Source of the DNA: Neobacillus sp. PS3-40
Lineage (GTDB): Bacteria; Bacillota; Bacilli; Bacillales; Cytobacillaceae
Direction of reading: 5' to 3'
Assembly (NCBI RefSeq): GCF_030915485.1
Contig: NZ_CP133266.1
Coordinates: 2,170,001 to 2,234,000 of the forward strand
DNA length: 64,000 nt
The notes under the pieces were generated by a model. The model ran no database searches. It was not told where the DNA came from and saw only the letters and a program-made list of their open reading frames with translations. Of the stretch, positions 45,061 through 54,288 are shown one piece after another; position 1 is the first letter of the stretch, and each line of letters starts with the position of its first letter. The translations under genes were made by a program, and so were the position numbers.

Positions 45061-46461
45061 TTAAGCATGAATTTCCTTACCATAGACTGCTAATGCCGCT
45101 TCACCAATAGCTTCTGCCAATGTTGGATGGGGATGTATCGTATGCGCGATGTCCATCGCCGTTGCATCTAATACTCGCGCAAGGCCAGCTTCTGATATCA
45201 TGTCAGTAACATGCGGCCCTACCATATGTGCTCCTAATAGCTTATTGGATGCTTCATCAACGACAAGCTTAACAAAACCATCTGATTCTCCAAAAACGAG
45301 TGCTTTGCCAATCGCGCGGAATGAGAATTTACCTATTTTTACTTGATAGCCTTTCTCTTTTGCCTCGTCTTCTGTTAAACCAACACTTGCAACTTCTGGA
45401 CTGCAGTATATGCATTTTGAAACAAGAGTCGCATCAATTGGTTTAGCGTTTTCACCCTTCATGTGTTCAATTGCAGTGATTCCTTCATGCGAGGCAACAT
45501 GGGCAAGCTGCAAGCCCCCAATTACATCACCAATTGCATATATATTTGGTTCATTTGTTAGGTAATATTCATTTGTTTGAATAAAGGCACGGTCCATTAG
45601 TACTCTAGTATTTTCAAGTCCTATGCCTTCTACATTTGGGGATCGTCCGACCGATACTAATAGTTTTTCCGCCGAAAATGATGTTTCTTTCCCTTTATGC
45701 TCTGCCTTAATTGAAACACCTTCACCTTTTTCTAGTGTTTCTGAAAGGACCTTTGCACTTGTTACGATTTTTACGCCCTTTTTCTTCATCAGACGTGTTA
45801 TTTCCTTTGAAACATCTTTATCTTCAGTCGGTAAAATGCGATCAGCATATTCAATCACAGTTACTTCTAAGCCAAAATCAATAAGCATGGATGCCCATTC
45901 CATCCCAATGACGCCTCCTCCAACAATGATGATTGAAGCTGGAAGATTATCCATCTTAAGTGCTTCATCAGAAGTCATGACATACTTCTCGTCGACTTCT
46001 AAGCCAGGGAGGGTTCTTGGGCGAGATCCTGTTGCAATAACAATATTTTTAGTAATAAGTTTAACCTCTTGGTCTTCATTGTTCATTTGCACTAAAACAT
46101 CTTTTGACTCTAAAATTGTCCCTTTTCCCTCGTAAACATCAATTTTCCCTTTTTTCATTAAATGCTGTATGCCTTTAAATAATCGATCAATAATTTCCTC
46201 TTTTCGAGCCTGCACTTTTGAAAAATCCAGTCCCACTTCAGGGGCAATAACACCAAACTCTTCTGCTTTTTTGGTATTAGAATAGATCTCAGCACTTCTT
46301 AATAACGCTTTACTAGGGATACAACCAGCATGAAGGCATGTTCCACCAATTTTTCCTTTTTCCACTACAGCAGCTTTTAAACCAAGTTGTGATGCACGAA
46401 TGGCAGCAACATATCCCCCAGTTCCGCCTCCGATAATGACAACATCATATTCCTTTTCCAT
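45061..46461 (-). CDS. lpdA: Dihydrolipoamide dehydrogenase
   Basis: 466-residue flavoprotein disulfide reductase, the E3 or L-protein. FAD-binding VVIIGGGTGGYVAAIRASQLG, redox pair in GGTCLHAGCIPSKALL, NAD-binding IIVGGGVIGMEWASM and the C-terminal catalytic His-Glu in HPHPTLAEAIGEAAL are all intact. It follows the SHMT-like gene by about 60 bases under the same glycine riboswitch, so it likely provides L-protein for glycine cleavage. No other E1/E2 or GcvT/GcvP gene is near. Start: ATG with GAGGGAAAT ahead. Confidence 0.9.
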   Translation of the reverse strand: MEKEYDVVIIGGGTGGYVAAIRASQLGLKAAVVEKGKIGGTCLHAGCIPSKALLRSAEIYSNTKKAEEFGVIAPEVGLDFSKVQARKEEIIDRLFKGIQHLMKKGKIDVYEGKGTILESKDVLVQMNNEDQEVKLITKNIVIATGSRPRTLPGLEVDEKYVMTSDEALKMDNLPASIIIVGGGVIGMEWASMLIDFGLEVTVIEYADRILPTEDKDVSKEITRLMKKKGVKIVTSAKVLSETLEKGEGVSIKAEHKGKETSFSAEKLLVSVGRSPNVEGIGLENTRVLMDRAFIQTNEYYLTNEPNIYAIGDVIGGLQLAHVASHEGITAIEHMKGENAKPIDATLVSKCIYCSPEVASVGLTEDEAKEKGYQVKIGKFSFRAIGKALVFGESDGFVKLVVDEASNKLLGAHMVGPHVTDMISEAGLARVLDATAMDIAHTIHPHPTLAEAIGEAALAVYGKEIHA

Positions 46462-46523
46462 TCTATTTCCCTCCTCTAGTTAATACCTTCTTCTTGGACT
46501 TTTGTTAGCTTGAAAGTAATACC

Positions 46524-47789
46524 TTACACAACGTACAGTTTTTGTTGTTGTTGATGTTGAAATAATGGGTAACTATTACAAATTGATTTTATTGTTTCTT
46601 TTGCCAATTCTAGAACTTTAGGATTACCTTTACTTTTCAGAACGGCCGCAATTATCTCTGCAATTTGCACCATCTCATCCTTTTTCATCCCGCGCGTTGT
46701 TAACGCTGCGGTTCCAAAAAGAACTCCGCTTGTTACACGTGGACTTTCAGGATCGTATGGAATTGTATTTTTATTGACGGTAATTCCTACTTTTTCAAGC
46801 AGCATTTCCGCCGCCTTTCCAGTTAAGCCCCATGGCCGTACATCCAATAGCACGACATGAGTATCTGTTCCCCCTGAAACAAGGACAGCACCTTCCTGCT
46901 TTAACGTCTCTACAAGTGTTTCAGCATTTTCAATCATCTGTCTGACATATCTTTTAAAGCTTAGCTGTGCTGCCTCATTGAAGGCAACAGCCTTTGCGGC
47001 GATCATATGCATAAGCGGGCTACCTTGAATACCTGGAAATACAGCTTTATTTACGGCCTTGAACATTTCTTCATGATCGGTCAAGATAATGCCGCCGCGC
47101 GGTCCCCTTAATGTTTGATGTGTAGTGCTCGTCACAACGTCTGCATAAGGGATTGGCGATAGATGTAATCCTGCTGCCACAAGCCCTGCAATATGTGACA
47201 TATCAACCATCAATTTTGCGCCAACCTTGTTAGCAATTTCTTTAAAACGGGCAAAATCTATTTTTCTCGGATATGCACTTGTACCTGCAACAATCAATTT
47301 TGGCTTTTCCCATTTGGCAACCGCCTCAAGATGATCATAATCAAGTAAGTGCGTATCTTCTCTCACCCCATAAGTCGCAATTTCAAACCACTTTTCTAAA
47401 ATATTGGTTGGACTCCCATGTGTTAAGTATCCACTGTGAGAAAGATTCATCCTCAGTACTTTATCACCAGGCTGAAGTAGGGCGTAAAAGACAGCGAGAT
47501 TCGCCTGTGCCCCTGAGTCTGGATGTACATTTGCATAGTTGACATCAAATAGCCTCGTAAGACGCTCAATAGCTAATTGTTCTGCTACATCGACATATTC
47601 GCATCCACTATAGTTCCGCCTCCCTTGATAACCTTCTGCATATTTATTCGTCATCACACTTCCCATTGCTTCTAGCACGTCTTGACTTACAAAGTTCTCT
47701 GATGCAAGTAACTCCAAGGTTTGATGCTGTCTTTCTCTTTCCTTCTCTATTGCGTTAAAAATAGCTAAATCATTATACAATAAACTCAT
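46524..47789 (-). CDS. Serine hydroxymethyltransferase homologue lacking key active-site residues
   Basis: 421 residues, collinear with GlyA along its whole length ([57 protein letters not shown]). But the PLP-forming Lys is Gln 225 ([11 protein letters not shown]; normally THKTL), and the Arg that binds the substrate carboxylate is Leu 357 (TSGVLFGT; normally TSGIRVGT). Other changes: Asn 59 for Tyr, Asp 91 for His (HPDSGAQAN), Tyr 121 for His. PLP ring contacts Asp 196 and His 199 remain. The frame is intact and has GAGGGCCTAAAA ahead of the ATG. It is under a tandem glycine riboswitch, followed by lpdA. Normal SHMT activity is very unlikely. Confidence 0.88.
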   Translation of the reverse strand: MSLLYNDLAIFNAIEKERERQHQTLELLASENFVSQDVLEAMGSVMTNKYAEGYQGRRNYSGCEYVDVAEQLAIERLTRLFDVNYANVHPDSGAQANLAVFYALLQPGDKVLRMNLSHSGYLTHGSPTNILEKWFEIATYGVREDTHLLDYDHLEAVAKWEKPKLIVAGTSAYPRKIDFARFKEIANKVGAKLMVDMSHIAGLVAAGLHLSPIPYADVVTSTTHQTLRGPRGGIILTDHEEMFKAVNKAVFPGIQGSPLMHMIAAKAVAFNEAAQLSFKRYVRQMIENAETLVETLKQEGAVLVSGGTDTHVVLLDVRPWGLTGKAAEMLLEKVGITVNKNTIPYDPESPRVTSGVLFGTAALTTRGMKKDEMVQIAEIIAAVLKSKGNPKVLELAKETIKSICNSYPLFQHQQQQKLYVV

Positions 47790-47937
47790 TTTTAGGCCCT
47801 CCTTGAAGTTTTCTAGATTTTCGTCGTCTCTCTGAACTTAGCAATCCCAGCCAGTCACATAAAAACCTTTTTCTCTGTAGATCATTTTCTAAGAATCTGT
47901 AGCAAACTAGTACGTTTTGTTACCTTTTTTTGCACAC

Positions 47938-48155
47938 AAAAAGGACAAAGAAAGGTAACTAAAGCGTTCTTTACCCTTCTCTGTCCTTTTACCTGAGAGT
48001 TTAACTTCCATATAGCAAAGTTACCCCTTTGGTGGCGTTCCATAAACGCACTCTCCAGAGGTGCGTCAAGTTGTAGTTCATCTACCTGAGAGATTGGTTC
48101 CAAGGGCCTTTTTGGAACTTGCTCCTTCGGTGGCATATTCTTTCACACTCTCCTA
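47938..48155 (-). promoter_or_regulatory. Tandem glycine riboswitch with terminator
   Basis: Two aptamers on the minus strand: the first with GGAGAGTGTGAAAG, GCCACCGAAGGAGCAAG and CTCTCAGGTAGATG; the second with CTGGAGAGTGCG, CGCCACCAAAGGGGTAAC and CTCTCAGGTAAAAGGACAG. This is the canonical two-aptamer layout. The platform stem GGACAGAGAAGGGTAA / TTACCTTTCTTTGTCC ends in TTTTT. Glycine is expected to turn transcription on, since the family is usually an ON switch in Bacillus. Confidence 0.95.
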
Positions 48156-48194
48156 CAACCATCATCCGCGCAATATTTAATTTTTGATATTTTC

Positions 48195-48223
48195 AGATTA
48201 ACGGTTGGTATTAAACATGTCAA
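48195..48223 (-). promoter_or_regulatory. SigA promoter of the glycine riboswitch operon
   Basis: On the minus strand TTGACA, 17 bases, TAATCT, about 40 bases before the first aptamer. Confidence 0.7.
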
Positions 48224-48301
48224 TCGTTTTTTTGTAAGCGTTTTTACGCTCTATTCATGAGAAACCTAGTGTGCTAAGAATTCTCATTTTACTTTCCTTT
48301 T

Positions 48302-48348
48302 AAAAAAATAGCCCTAATTCTCTAAAAGGAATTAGAACTACTTTTTTT
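48302..48348 (-). terminator. Possible terminator downstream of the second lipoprotein gene
   Basis: CTAATTC / GAATTAG with an 8-base loop and T runs some bases away on both strands. It lies about 190 bases past the lipoprotein stop codon. No other structure is seen in the interval up to the gene. Confidence 0.4.
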
Positions 48349-48538
48349 AACAATGGCTGTTTTCGCATAGATTGTTGTTTTACGTACAAATGGATAGAGC
48401 CCGTATTAATCTTAGTATCGTGCTCTTTTCTCTCTCAACTTGACCATAATATATTCAGTAAAACTTGTAAGAACCTGCAAATTAGCAGGCGAATAGCAAC
48501 AAAGTTTAAGAAAAGAGCCTTAACAATAAAGCATTTTT

Positions 48539-49714
48539 TTATGGATTAACTTTCGTGTTAAATACTTGTTTTCCATCCTTGTATTCCAATACAGTCGCTG
48601 ATTTAATTGGATTGTGATCTTTGTCGATTGTGATTATTCCAGTTACAAGGGACAAGTTCTTTGTTTTGGCAAGGGCATCTTTAATTTTGCTTGAATCCGT
48701 ACCGCCCGCATGCTTAATTGCATCAGCTAATAAATAAACCGTGTCGTAGCCAAGGGCATTGAAAGCGTTAGGTGATTCCCCACCATTCTTTTCTTTATAA
48801 GTTGTTACAAATTTTTGAATCGTTTTATCTGGATCTTCAGATGAATAATGGTTCGTAATATAGGTGTTATTTAAAGCATCCGCTCCAGCGAGTTCCACTA
48901 GTTTTGGTGAATCCCAGCCATCAGCACCCATAAATGGAACTGTGATACCCAATTCACGAGCTTGCTTAATAATTAAGCCAACTTCTTCATAATACCCCGG
49001 AATAAAAATGAATTCTGGATTTTCTGCCTTAATTCGAGTTAACGTAGCACGGAAGTCGGTATCCTTTGCAACATATGCCTCTTCAGATACAATATTTCCT
49101 CCCGCTGCTTCAAATGTTTTCTTAAATGAAGCTGCAAGGCCTTTTGCATAATCACTTGCACTATCTGCAAAAATAGCTGCCTTTTTAACCTTTAATTCTT
49201 TTGAGGCAAAATTTGCAGCAACGGTTCCTTGGAATGGATCAATAAAAGATGTACGGAAAACGAACTCATTTACTTTTCCACTTTCCCCTACTGTAACATT
49301 TGGACTCGTTCCTGAAGGAGTAAGCAAAACCGTTTTCGTATCATTTGCTATTTGTGCTTGAGCAACTGTATCACCACTAGTTGCCGCCCCAATAATTGCC
49401 GTTACTTTATCTTGACTTGTTAACTTAATGGCACCATTTGTGGCCTCTGCTGCATCTGATTTATTATCCACTTTAACCAAATCTATCTTCTTGCCCTCAA
49501 CTCCACCTTTTTTGTTAATCTCGTCAACTGCAAGGTTGATCCCTTTTTCAAGTGATTCTCCATAAGAAGCAACACCGCCAGAGAGTTCCAAGTTGACGCC
49601 AATTTTAATCGAATTGCTTTCCCCCGAACTATCTTTCGCTCCTGAACAACCAGCTAGGATTCCCGCAACTAATGTTGAAGCCATAAAAAGCTTCGCAACT
49701 CTTTTCTTGACCAT
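48539..49714 (-). CDS. Orphan branched-chain amino acid-type binding lipoprotein
   Basis: 391 residues, paralogue of the lipoprotein near the start of the window. Lipobox ILAGC (Cys 22) precedes SIKIGVNLELSGGVASYGESLEKG. Long identical blocks (DAAEATNGAIKL, PFQGTVAANFASKELKVKKAA) indicate recent duplication. There is no permease or ATPase gene beside it, so it probably feeds the LivHM importer about 46 kb away and may extend its substrate range. A CodY-like 15-mer (AAATTTCTGAAATTA) lies about 150 bases upstream. The start has GAGGGGG ahead. Confidence 0.9.
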   Translation of the reverse strand: MVKKRVAKLFMASTLVAGILAGCSGAKDSSGESNSIKIGVNLELSGGVASYGESLEKGINLAVDEINKKGGVEGKKIDLVKVDNKSDAAEATNGAIKLTSQDKVTAIIGAATSGDTVAQAQIANDTKTVLLTPSGTSPNVTVGESGKVNEFVFRTSFIDPFQGTVAANFASKELKVKKAAIFADSASDYAKGLAASFKKTFEAAGGNIVSEEAYVAKDTDFRATLTRIKAENPEFIFIPGYYEEVGLIIKQARELGITVPFMGADGWDSPKLVELAGADALNNTYITNHYSSEDPDKTIQKFVTTYKEKNGGESPNAFNALGYDTVYLLADAIKHAGGTDSSKIKDALAKTKNLSLVTGIITIDKDHNPIKSATVLEYKDGKQVFNTKVNP

Positions 49715-50063
49715 GATGTTTCCCCCTCATTTTTTATTTTTCTGACATGAAAAATATAAACTTTTCTTTATAGTAGGTTAGTTCATATATTCACATGGTT
49801 AATAAATAGTATTTTAGAACAATTCTGTAAATTAGTCTAGTATAATTTCTATTTATTTTAAAATTTCTGAAATTATCATCTATAGTATCCTTTAAAAAGT
49901 AAATCCTTTTATATTTTTAGATTAAAATTATACTACTCTTATTTTAATTGCTATCACAGCTATTCTACGATATGGGAACGCTTACAATTTCCTCCCTTTA
50001 TATCAAATAATTCATCAACTAGCAGTTATGAGGTATCGGAGATATTTAGTTATTACTATATAC
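49715..50063. other. AT-rich leader of the orphan lipoprotein gene
   Basis: No ORF. It must hold the promoter of the lipoprotein gene. AAATTTCTGAAATTA (49861-49875) agrees with 12 of 15 positions of the CodY consensus. Nothing else can be assigned. Confidence 0.4.
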
Positions 50064-50098
50064 AAAAAAGGACATGCGTCTGCACATGTCCCTTTTTT
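50064..50098. terminator. Terminator of the panF operon
   Basis: AAAAAAGGACATG / CATGTCCCTTTTTT with an 8-base loop; T runs on both strands. It lies about 80 bases after panF. Confidence 0.85.
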
Positions 50099-50175
50099 AT
50101 CAATATGTAGAAAGCAGTGGTGCTACGGAAAAATATATAATCTTTCCGCTAGAATTAAGCGAAGTTCCGCTTGGC

Positions 50176-51624
50176 TCATACCTCTTTACTATTTTGATTG
50201 ATTACATTTCGATGGGTTACATAACTTACTACCACAAATCCAAGGAAGGAAATGATTATAGGCAATACTACCGTGTGGAGCCCTAATGCATTCGGATAAA
50301 ATCGATCTAGTAAAATATAGGAACCCATGCCCAACAACATCGAGGTGATCGCACCATATTTGTTCCCTTTACCCCAGTACAAACCCAAAACAACTGGCCA
50401 AATAAAGACAGACTCCAGCCCTCCAAAAGAAAAGAGGTTAAGCCACACGATTAAATCAGGTGGACTTAAGGCAAGAAGAATGACTATGAGTCCGATTATG
50501 GTAGTTACACCGAAACTTATCTTTTTCACGTGACTGTCACTTGCATGTGGCTTCACGTAGTTTAAATAAACATCCTTTACAATAGCCGAGCTTACCAGAA
50601 TTAGTAAGGCATCCACTGTCGACATAATTGCAGCCATTGGAGCCGCAAGGACAATCCCAGCTGCATAGGGCGGCAGCACTTTCATGGACAATAGCGGCAT
50701 CACCGTATCACCGACCTTAATGCCTGGTAGAATTGGCCGCGCGAAAACTCCAATTAGGTGCATACCAAGCATGATAAAGCCTACAACAATCGTCCCAATA
50801 ATAATGGCACTATGCATAGCCTTTGAATTTTTATAAGACATTGCTCGAACCGTAATTTGCGGTAGACCTACAACACCAACCCCTACTAAAATCCAAAAGG
50901 AGGATACATATGCTGGTGTTAAAGTATGGGCCGCACCAAAAGGGCTGATCAAGTTAGGATTTTCCGCTGCCAAGCTAGAAATAATTTTCGGAATTCCTCC
51001 ACCAGCCTTAATCGTAGCAATGAGAAGAATCAGTGTTCCGGCAAACATAACAACGCCCTGCACCGCATCAGTTAACGCAACGGCACGAAAGCCGCCAACG
51101 ATGACAAATACTAAGACTGAAATGACAAAAATCAGCAATGCCGTCGTATAGGATAGACCTGTTAAAGACTCAACCAGCCGCGCTCCACCAACCCATTGTG
51201 CTGTCATGGATGAAAAAAGGAAAATAATGATACTTGCAGCTGATATTAACACCACTGCTTTACTTTTATAGCGCTCTTTTAGAAAGTCAACTAAGGTGAT
51301 TGCCTTATACTGTCTGGCAACAATCGCAAATTTCTTTCCTAATACCATTAACACAAAATAACCAGTTGCAAGTTGGACCATGGCTAGAAATACCCAACCT
51401 AGTCCTTGTGTATAGGCTATACCCGGACCACCAATAAAACTACTCGCACTACCATAGGTCGCAACCATGGTCATTGCCAGAATAAATCCACCAAGCTGGC
51501 GTTCACCTAAAAAATATTCCTGTAAAAATGAATCCGATTTGATTACAAACTTATTTGACCAAAAACCTACCGCAAAAATAATAAGTAAGAAAATAAGTAA
51601 GGGCGTAATTACAGGCCAATTCAT
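50176..51624 (-). CDS. panF: Sodium/pantothenate symporter PanF
   Basis: 482-residue SSS-family symporter with about 13 helices. LQEYFLGERQLGGFILAMTM near the N-terminus, then YGSASSFIGGPGIAYTQGLGWVFLAMVQL and the stretch QWVGGARLVE match PanF of E. coli from memory. The gene is preceded by a DUF997 gene, as yhdT precedes panF in E. coli, and the stop and start codons overlap in TAATG. This context supports pantothenate as the substrate. A terminator follows. It is a different SSS subfamily from the symporter near 5.3-6.9 kb. Confidence 0.88.
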   Translation of the reverse strand: MNWPVITPLLIFLLIIFAVGFWSNKFVIKSDSFLQEYFLGERQLGGFILAMTMVATYGSASSFIGGPGIAYTQGLGWVFLAMVQLATGYFVLMVLGKKFAIVARQYKAITLVDFLKERYKSKAVVLISAASIIIFLFSSMTAQWVGGARLVESLTGLSYTTALLIFVISVLVFVIVGGFRAVALTDAVQGVVMFAGTLILLIATIKAGGGIPKIISSLAAENPNLISPFGAAHTLTPAYVSSFWILVGVGVVGLPQITVRAMSYKNSKAMHSAIIIGTIVVGFIMLGMHLIGVFARPILPGIKVGDTVMPLLSMKVLPPYAAGIVLAAPMAAIMSTVDALLILVSSAIVKDVYLNYVKPHASDSHVKKISFGVTTIIGLIVILLALSPPDLIVWLNLFSFGGLESVFIWPVVLGLYWGKGNKYGAITSMLLGMGSYILLDRFYPNALGLHTVVLPIIISFLGFVVVSYVTHRNVINQNSKEV

Positions 51625-51905
51625 TAGAGATCCCCCTCTTCATTGTCAAAGGGAACTTCTTTAAAAAAGAATTTCACACTAATGATGACAAGAACTAACA
51701 TCACGATAAACCCGAGGATACAACTGTAAAAGAACCATGCAGGCAGTCCAAATACATATGTATAGTTTTCAACCTTTTCACTTCCAAGTCCATATCCAAA
51801 ACCATACCACCATACAAAATTGATGATGACGAGGATCACTCCTATTAAAGCTTCCCTATGAGCAATCTTAAAACGCTTGTCCCTTGGTTTGACTGTTTTT
51901 CTCAA
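51624..51905 (-). CDS. DUF997 (YhdT-type) small membrane protein
   Basis: About 94 residues with two hydrophobic helices (VILVIINFVWWYGFGYG and FFYSCILGFIVMLVLVIISV). DUF997/YhdT proteins sit directly upstream of panF, as here. Role unknown, perhaps helping the symporter. The start is best taken as a TTG with AGGGGGAGTACTG ahead; a more distant in-frame TTG 17 codons upstream has no ribosome site. Stop codon overlaps the panF start. Confidence 0.8.
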   Translation of the reverse strand: MRKTVKPRDKRFKIAHREALIGVILVIINFVWWYGFGYGLGSEKVENYTYVFGLPAWFFYSCILGFIVMLVLVIISVKFFFKEVPFDNEEGDL

Positions 51906-51996
51906 CAGTACTCCCCCTCGTATATAAATAATTCCCGTTACAATATAATAACTCAATTTCTCTCGGTTTCAAATAAAAGAAAACTAGCTAAATAAA

Positions 51997-52035
51997 GTGA
52001 CAGGCACCATCCATAAAATGGATGGTGCCTGTCAC
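51997..52035. repeat. Long perfect hairpin, GTGACAGGCACC type
   Basis: GTGACAGGCACCATCCAT and its exact complement with a 3-base loop (18-bp arms). This hairpin type is a common intergenic motif in Bacillaceae genomes. It stands between the divergent panF operon and the phosphorylase gene and lacks a T run, so it is not a standard terminator. Confidence 0.8.
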
Positions 52036-52111
52036 CCTAATCATATTTGAACCTCTTTTTGAATATATTTTTCCTACACAGTCGTAATGCGTGAAAAGTG
52101 GGGTGAGTGTT

Positions 52112-53728
52112 ATGGAAAAGGAGAGACTCCCAAGGGTTGCTTACTTTTGCATGGAATATGGGTTGGATTCATCATTAAAGACGTATGCAGGAGGACTCGG
52201 CATTTTAGCTGGTGATTTTGTTAAAGGAGCAATGGACAGTGGTTACCCAATTGTTGGGATCGGAATTAAGTGGAAGCAAGGATATACCGATCAGAAAATT
52301 GACGAAGACGGTCGACCCTACGATTCTTATATGAATAATGAATATGCCTTTTTAGAGGATACAGGTGTAACGGTTACGGTGAACATTCGATCCCGGGATG
52401 TAGTTTGTAAAGTCTGGAAAGTTGATACCTTCGAAAATGTACCCGTGTACCTCTTAGATACAGATCTTCCGGAAAATGAAGATGCTTGGATTACAGGGCA
52501 ACTATACGGTTGGTTTGGGGAAGAACGTGTTGCTCAAGAAATGGTGCTCGGGATTGGTGGAATACGCGCATTACGGGAATTGGGAAGCAACGTTGATGTA
52601 TATCATTTTAATGAAGGCCATGCCCTTTTAGCTGGCTTCGAACTGATTAAGGAAAAAATGAATCAAGGGAAGACATTTATTAATGCCCTGTCCTTAACAA
52701 AGGAAGAAATTGTGTTTACAACGCATACTCCGGTTGTCCAGGGAAATGAGTTCCATCCAATTGATCGTTTAGTCTATATGGGCGCAAACAATGGGTTAAC
52801 GATTGATCAGTTAGTTGCAATTGGTGGCGCGCCATTTAATATGACAGTTGGTGCCCTTAATATGTCCCGAAAGGCCAATGCAGTAAGCAAACTGCATGCA
52901 AAAACAGCCAATCAGATGTGGGCGCATGTTCAAGATTGCAACGAAATTATTGGCATTACGAATGCCATTCACAAGCCAACATGGGTTGACGAATCGATGA
53001 TTGCTCTTGCAGAAAAGAATGAGGACGAAAAACTTTGGCAGCAACATGTGAAGAATAAGAGAAAATTAATATCTTTTATTCAAAAAAGAACCGGTGTTAA
53101 ATTAAACAAAGAAAAACTTATTATTGGTTTTTCAAGAAGAGCAGTTCCATATAAGCGAAGTGATTTTATTTTTCAAAATAGTACTGTTGTTGATCATCTT
53201 CTAAAAACGAATCAGATCCAGCTTGTATTTTCAGGGAAAGCCCATCCATTAGATGATACAGGTAAAAGAATAATTGAGAAGCTTATTAGCTATGCAAAAA
53301 AATATCCTACTTCCGTTGTTTTTTTAGAAAATTACGATATGGAAATCGGGAAAATGTTAACAACCGGAGCAGACATCTGGTTGAATAACCCTAGAAGGCC
53401 GAAAGAAGCAAGTGGTACATCTGGGATGAAGGCAGCCATGAATGGTGTCCTAAATGTTAGCATACTTGATGGTTGGTGGGCAGAGGCCTGTATCCACCGC
53501 GTTAACGGCTGGCAAATTGGGGATGGATTCGAAAGTGACGATGAACTGATCCAAGACGAACATGATTTACAATCCCTTTACAAAATTTTACTCAATGAAG
53601 TGCTCCCAACATACTACAAAGATCGAAGGAAATGGATCAATCTTATGAAAAATAGTATTCATTCCTGTAAAGACCAGTTTGATGTAAAGAGAATGCTAGC
53701 CGAATATTATCAGAAACTGTATATGTGA
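52112..53728 (+). CDS. Alpha-glucan phosphorylase (short GT35 type)
   Basis: About 538 residues, well below the ~800 of GlgP, so it belongs to the short glucan phosphorylase group (like those of Thermotoga or mycobacteria). It catalyses phosphorolysis of alpha-glucans with PLP. The PLP-lysine motif SGTSGMKAAMNG is intact, and RVAYFCMEYGLDSSLKTYAGGLGILAGD and HFNEGHALL are family marks. No glg cluster is near. The ATG with GGGGTGAG ahead is preferred over a GTG seven codons upstream. Substrate could be glycogen or a maltodextrin. Confidence 0.88.
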   Translation: MEKERLPRVAYFCMEYGLDSSLKTYAGGLGILAGDFVKGAMDSGYPIVGIGIKWKQGYTDQKIDEDGRPYDSYMNNEYAFLEDTGVTVTVNIRSRDVVCKVWKVDTFENVPVYLLDTDLPENEDAWITGQLYGWFGEERVAQEMVLGIGGIRALRELGSNVDVYHFNEGHALLAGFELIKEKMNQGKTFINALSLTKEEIVFTTHTPVVQGNEFHPIDRLVYMGANNGLTIDQLVAIGGAPFNMTVGALNMSRKANAVSKLHAKTANQMWAHVQDCNEIIGITNAIHKPTWVDESMIALAEKNEDEKLWQQHVKNKRKLISFIQKRTGVKLNKEKLIIGFSRRAVPYKRSDFIFQNSTVVDHLLKTNQIQLVFSGKAHPLDDTGKRIIEKLISYAKKYPTSVVFLENYDMEIGKMLTTGADIWLNNPRRPKEASGTSGMKAAMNGVLNVSILDGWWAEACIHRVNGWQIGDGFESDDELIQDEHDLQSLYKILLNEVLPTYYKDRRKWINLMKNSIHSCKDQFDVKRMLAEYYQKLYM

Positions 53729-53931
53729 TTGCTGTAATGCACTCTTATTAGGGCCAGATAATCTCGTAAATCGGGATACTTTCTGGTCCTTTTTATCGTT
53801 TAAGCACTGAAACAACTAAAAAATGCTCGATTAACATCAAATTAGCTAATCAAGCATTTGAATCTGGTTGTATCATTTAGTTTTAAGATTCCACATCAAT
53901 TTTGACATTGAGTACATTCAATTTCTAGCAG

Positions 53932-54288
53932 TTAGCAACTTTCACTTTTTTCAATACTATTGATATTTTCATCATTAACTTTACTCAACGTAACATAAAT
54001 AGATACATTCTCAGTTCCAGTATTAGTAAAGGCCAGCTTTTTAGTTCCTCCACAATGGACAACATCGTCTTTTGATACTTCAAGATCTCTTCCGTCATAC
54101 GTAAATGTCCCATTTCCTTGAAGGACATGAAGAAATAATTCTGCACCAATATGGTAGTGTGCAGGCATTTGTTGACCAGGCAAAAAGTTTAAAATAAAAA
54201 TAGTGCAATCATTACTCTTATACATGACTTGTTTTGTAAATCTAGTTTCTTTTAACTGTTGAAATAAAGCAATCGGTTGTTTCTCCAC
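53932..54288 (-). CDS. Cupin-domain protein
   Basis: 118 residues, a single cupin barrel. The metal motif appears as PAHYHIGAELFLHVLQGNG (HxH and Glu) with a less clear second motif (DVVHCGGTKKLAFTN, His then Thr-Gly-turn). Proteins of this size act as small dioxygenases, isomerases or binding proteins; the reaction is unknown. The start is a GTG with AAGGGGG ahead. It is divergent from dtpT across 430 bases. Confidence 0.82.
   Translation of the reverse strand: MEKQPIALFQQLKETRFTKQVMYKSNDCTIFILNFLPGQQMPAHYHIGAELFLHVLQGNGTFTYDGRDLEVSKDDVVHCGGTKKLAFTNTGTENVSIYVTLSKVNDENINSIEKSESC

Noticed and set aside
46740-47120. The SHMT active-site changes as sequencing or assembly errors
   Set aside because: Two separate key positions plus several neighbouring ones differ, all by substitutions with the frame kept; error alone is unlikely, though only resequencing can exclude it.
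47882-48136. Open frame on the minus strand as a small protein gene
   Set aside because: It lies entirely within the tandem glycine riboswitch and its terminator, so the frame is a chance one.
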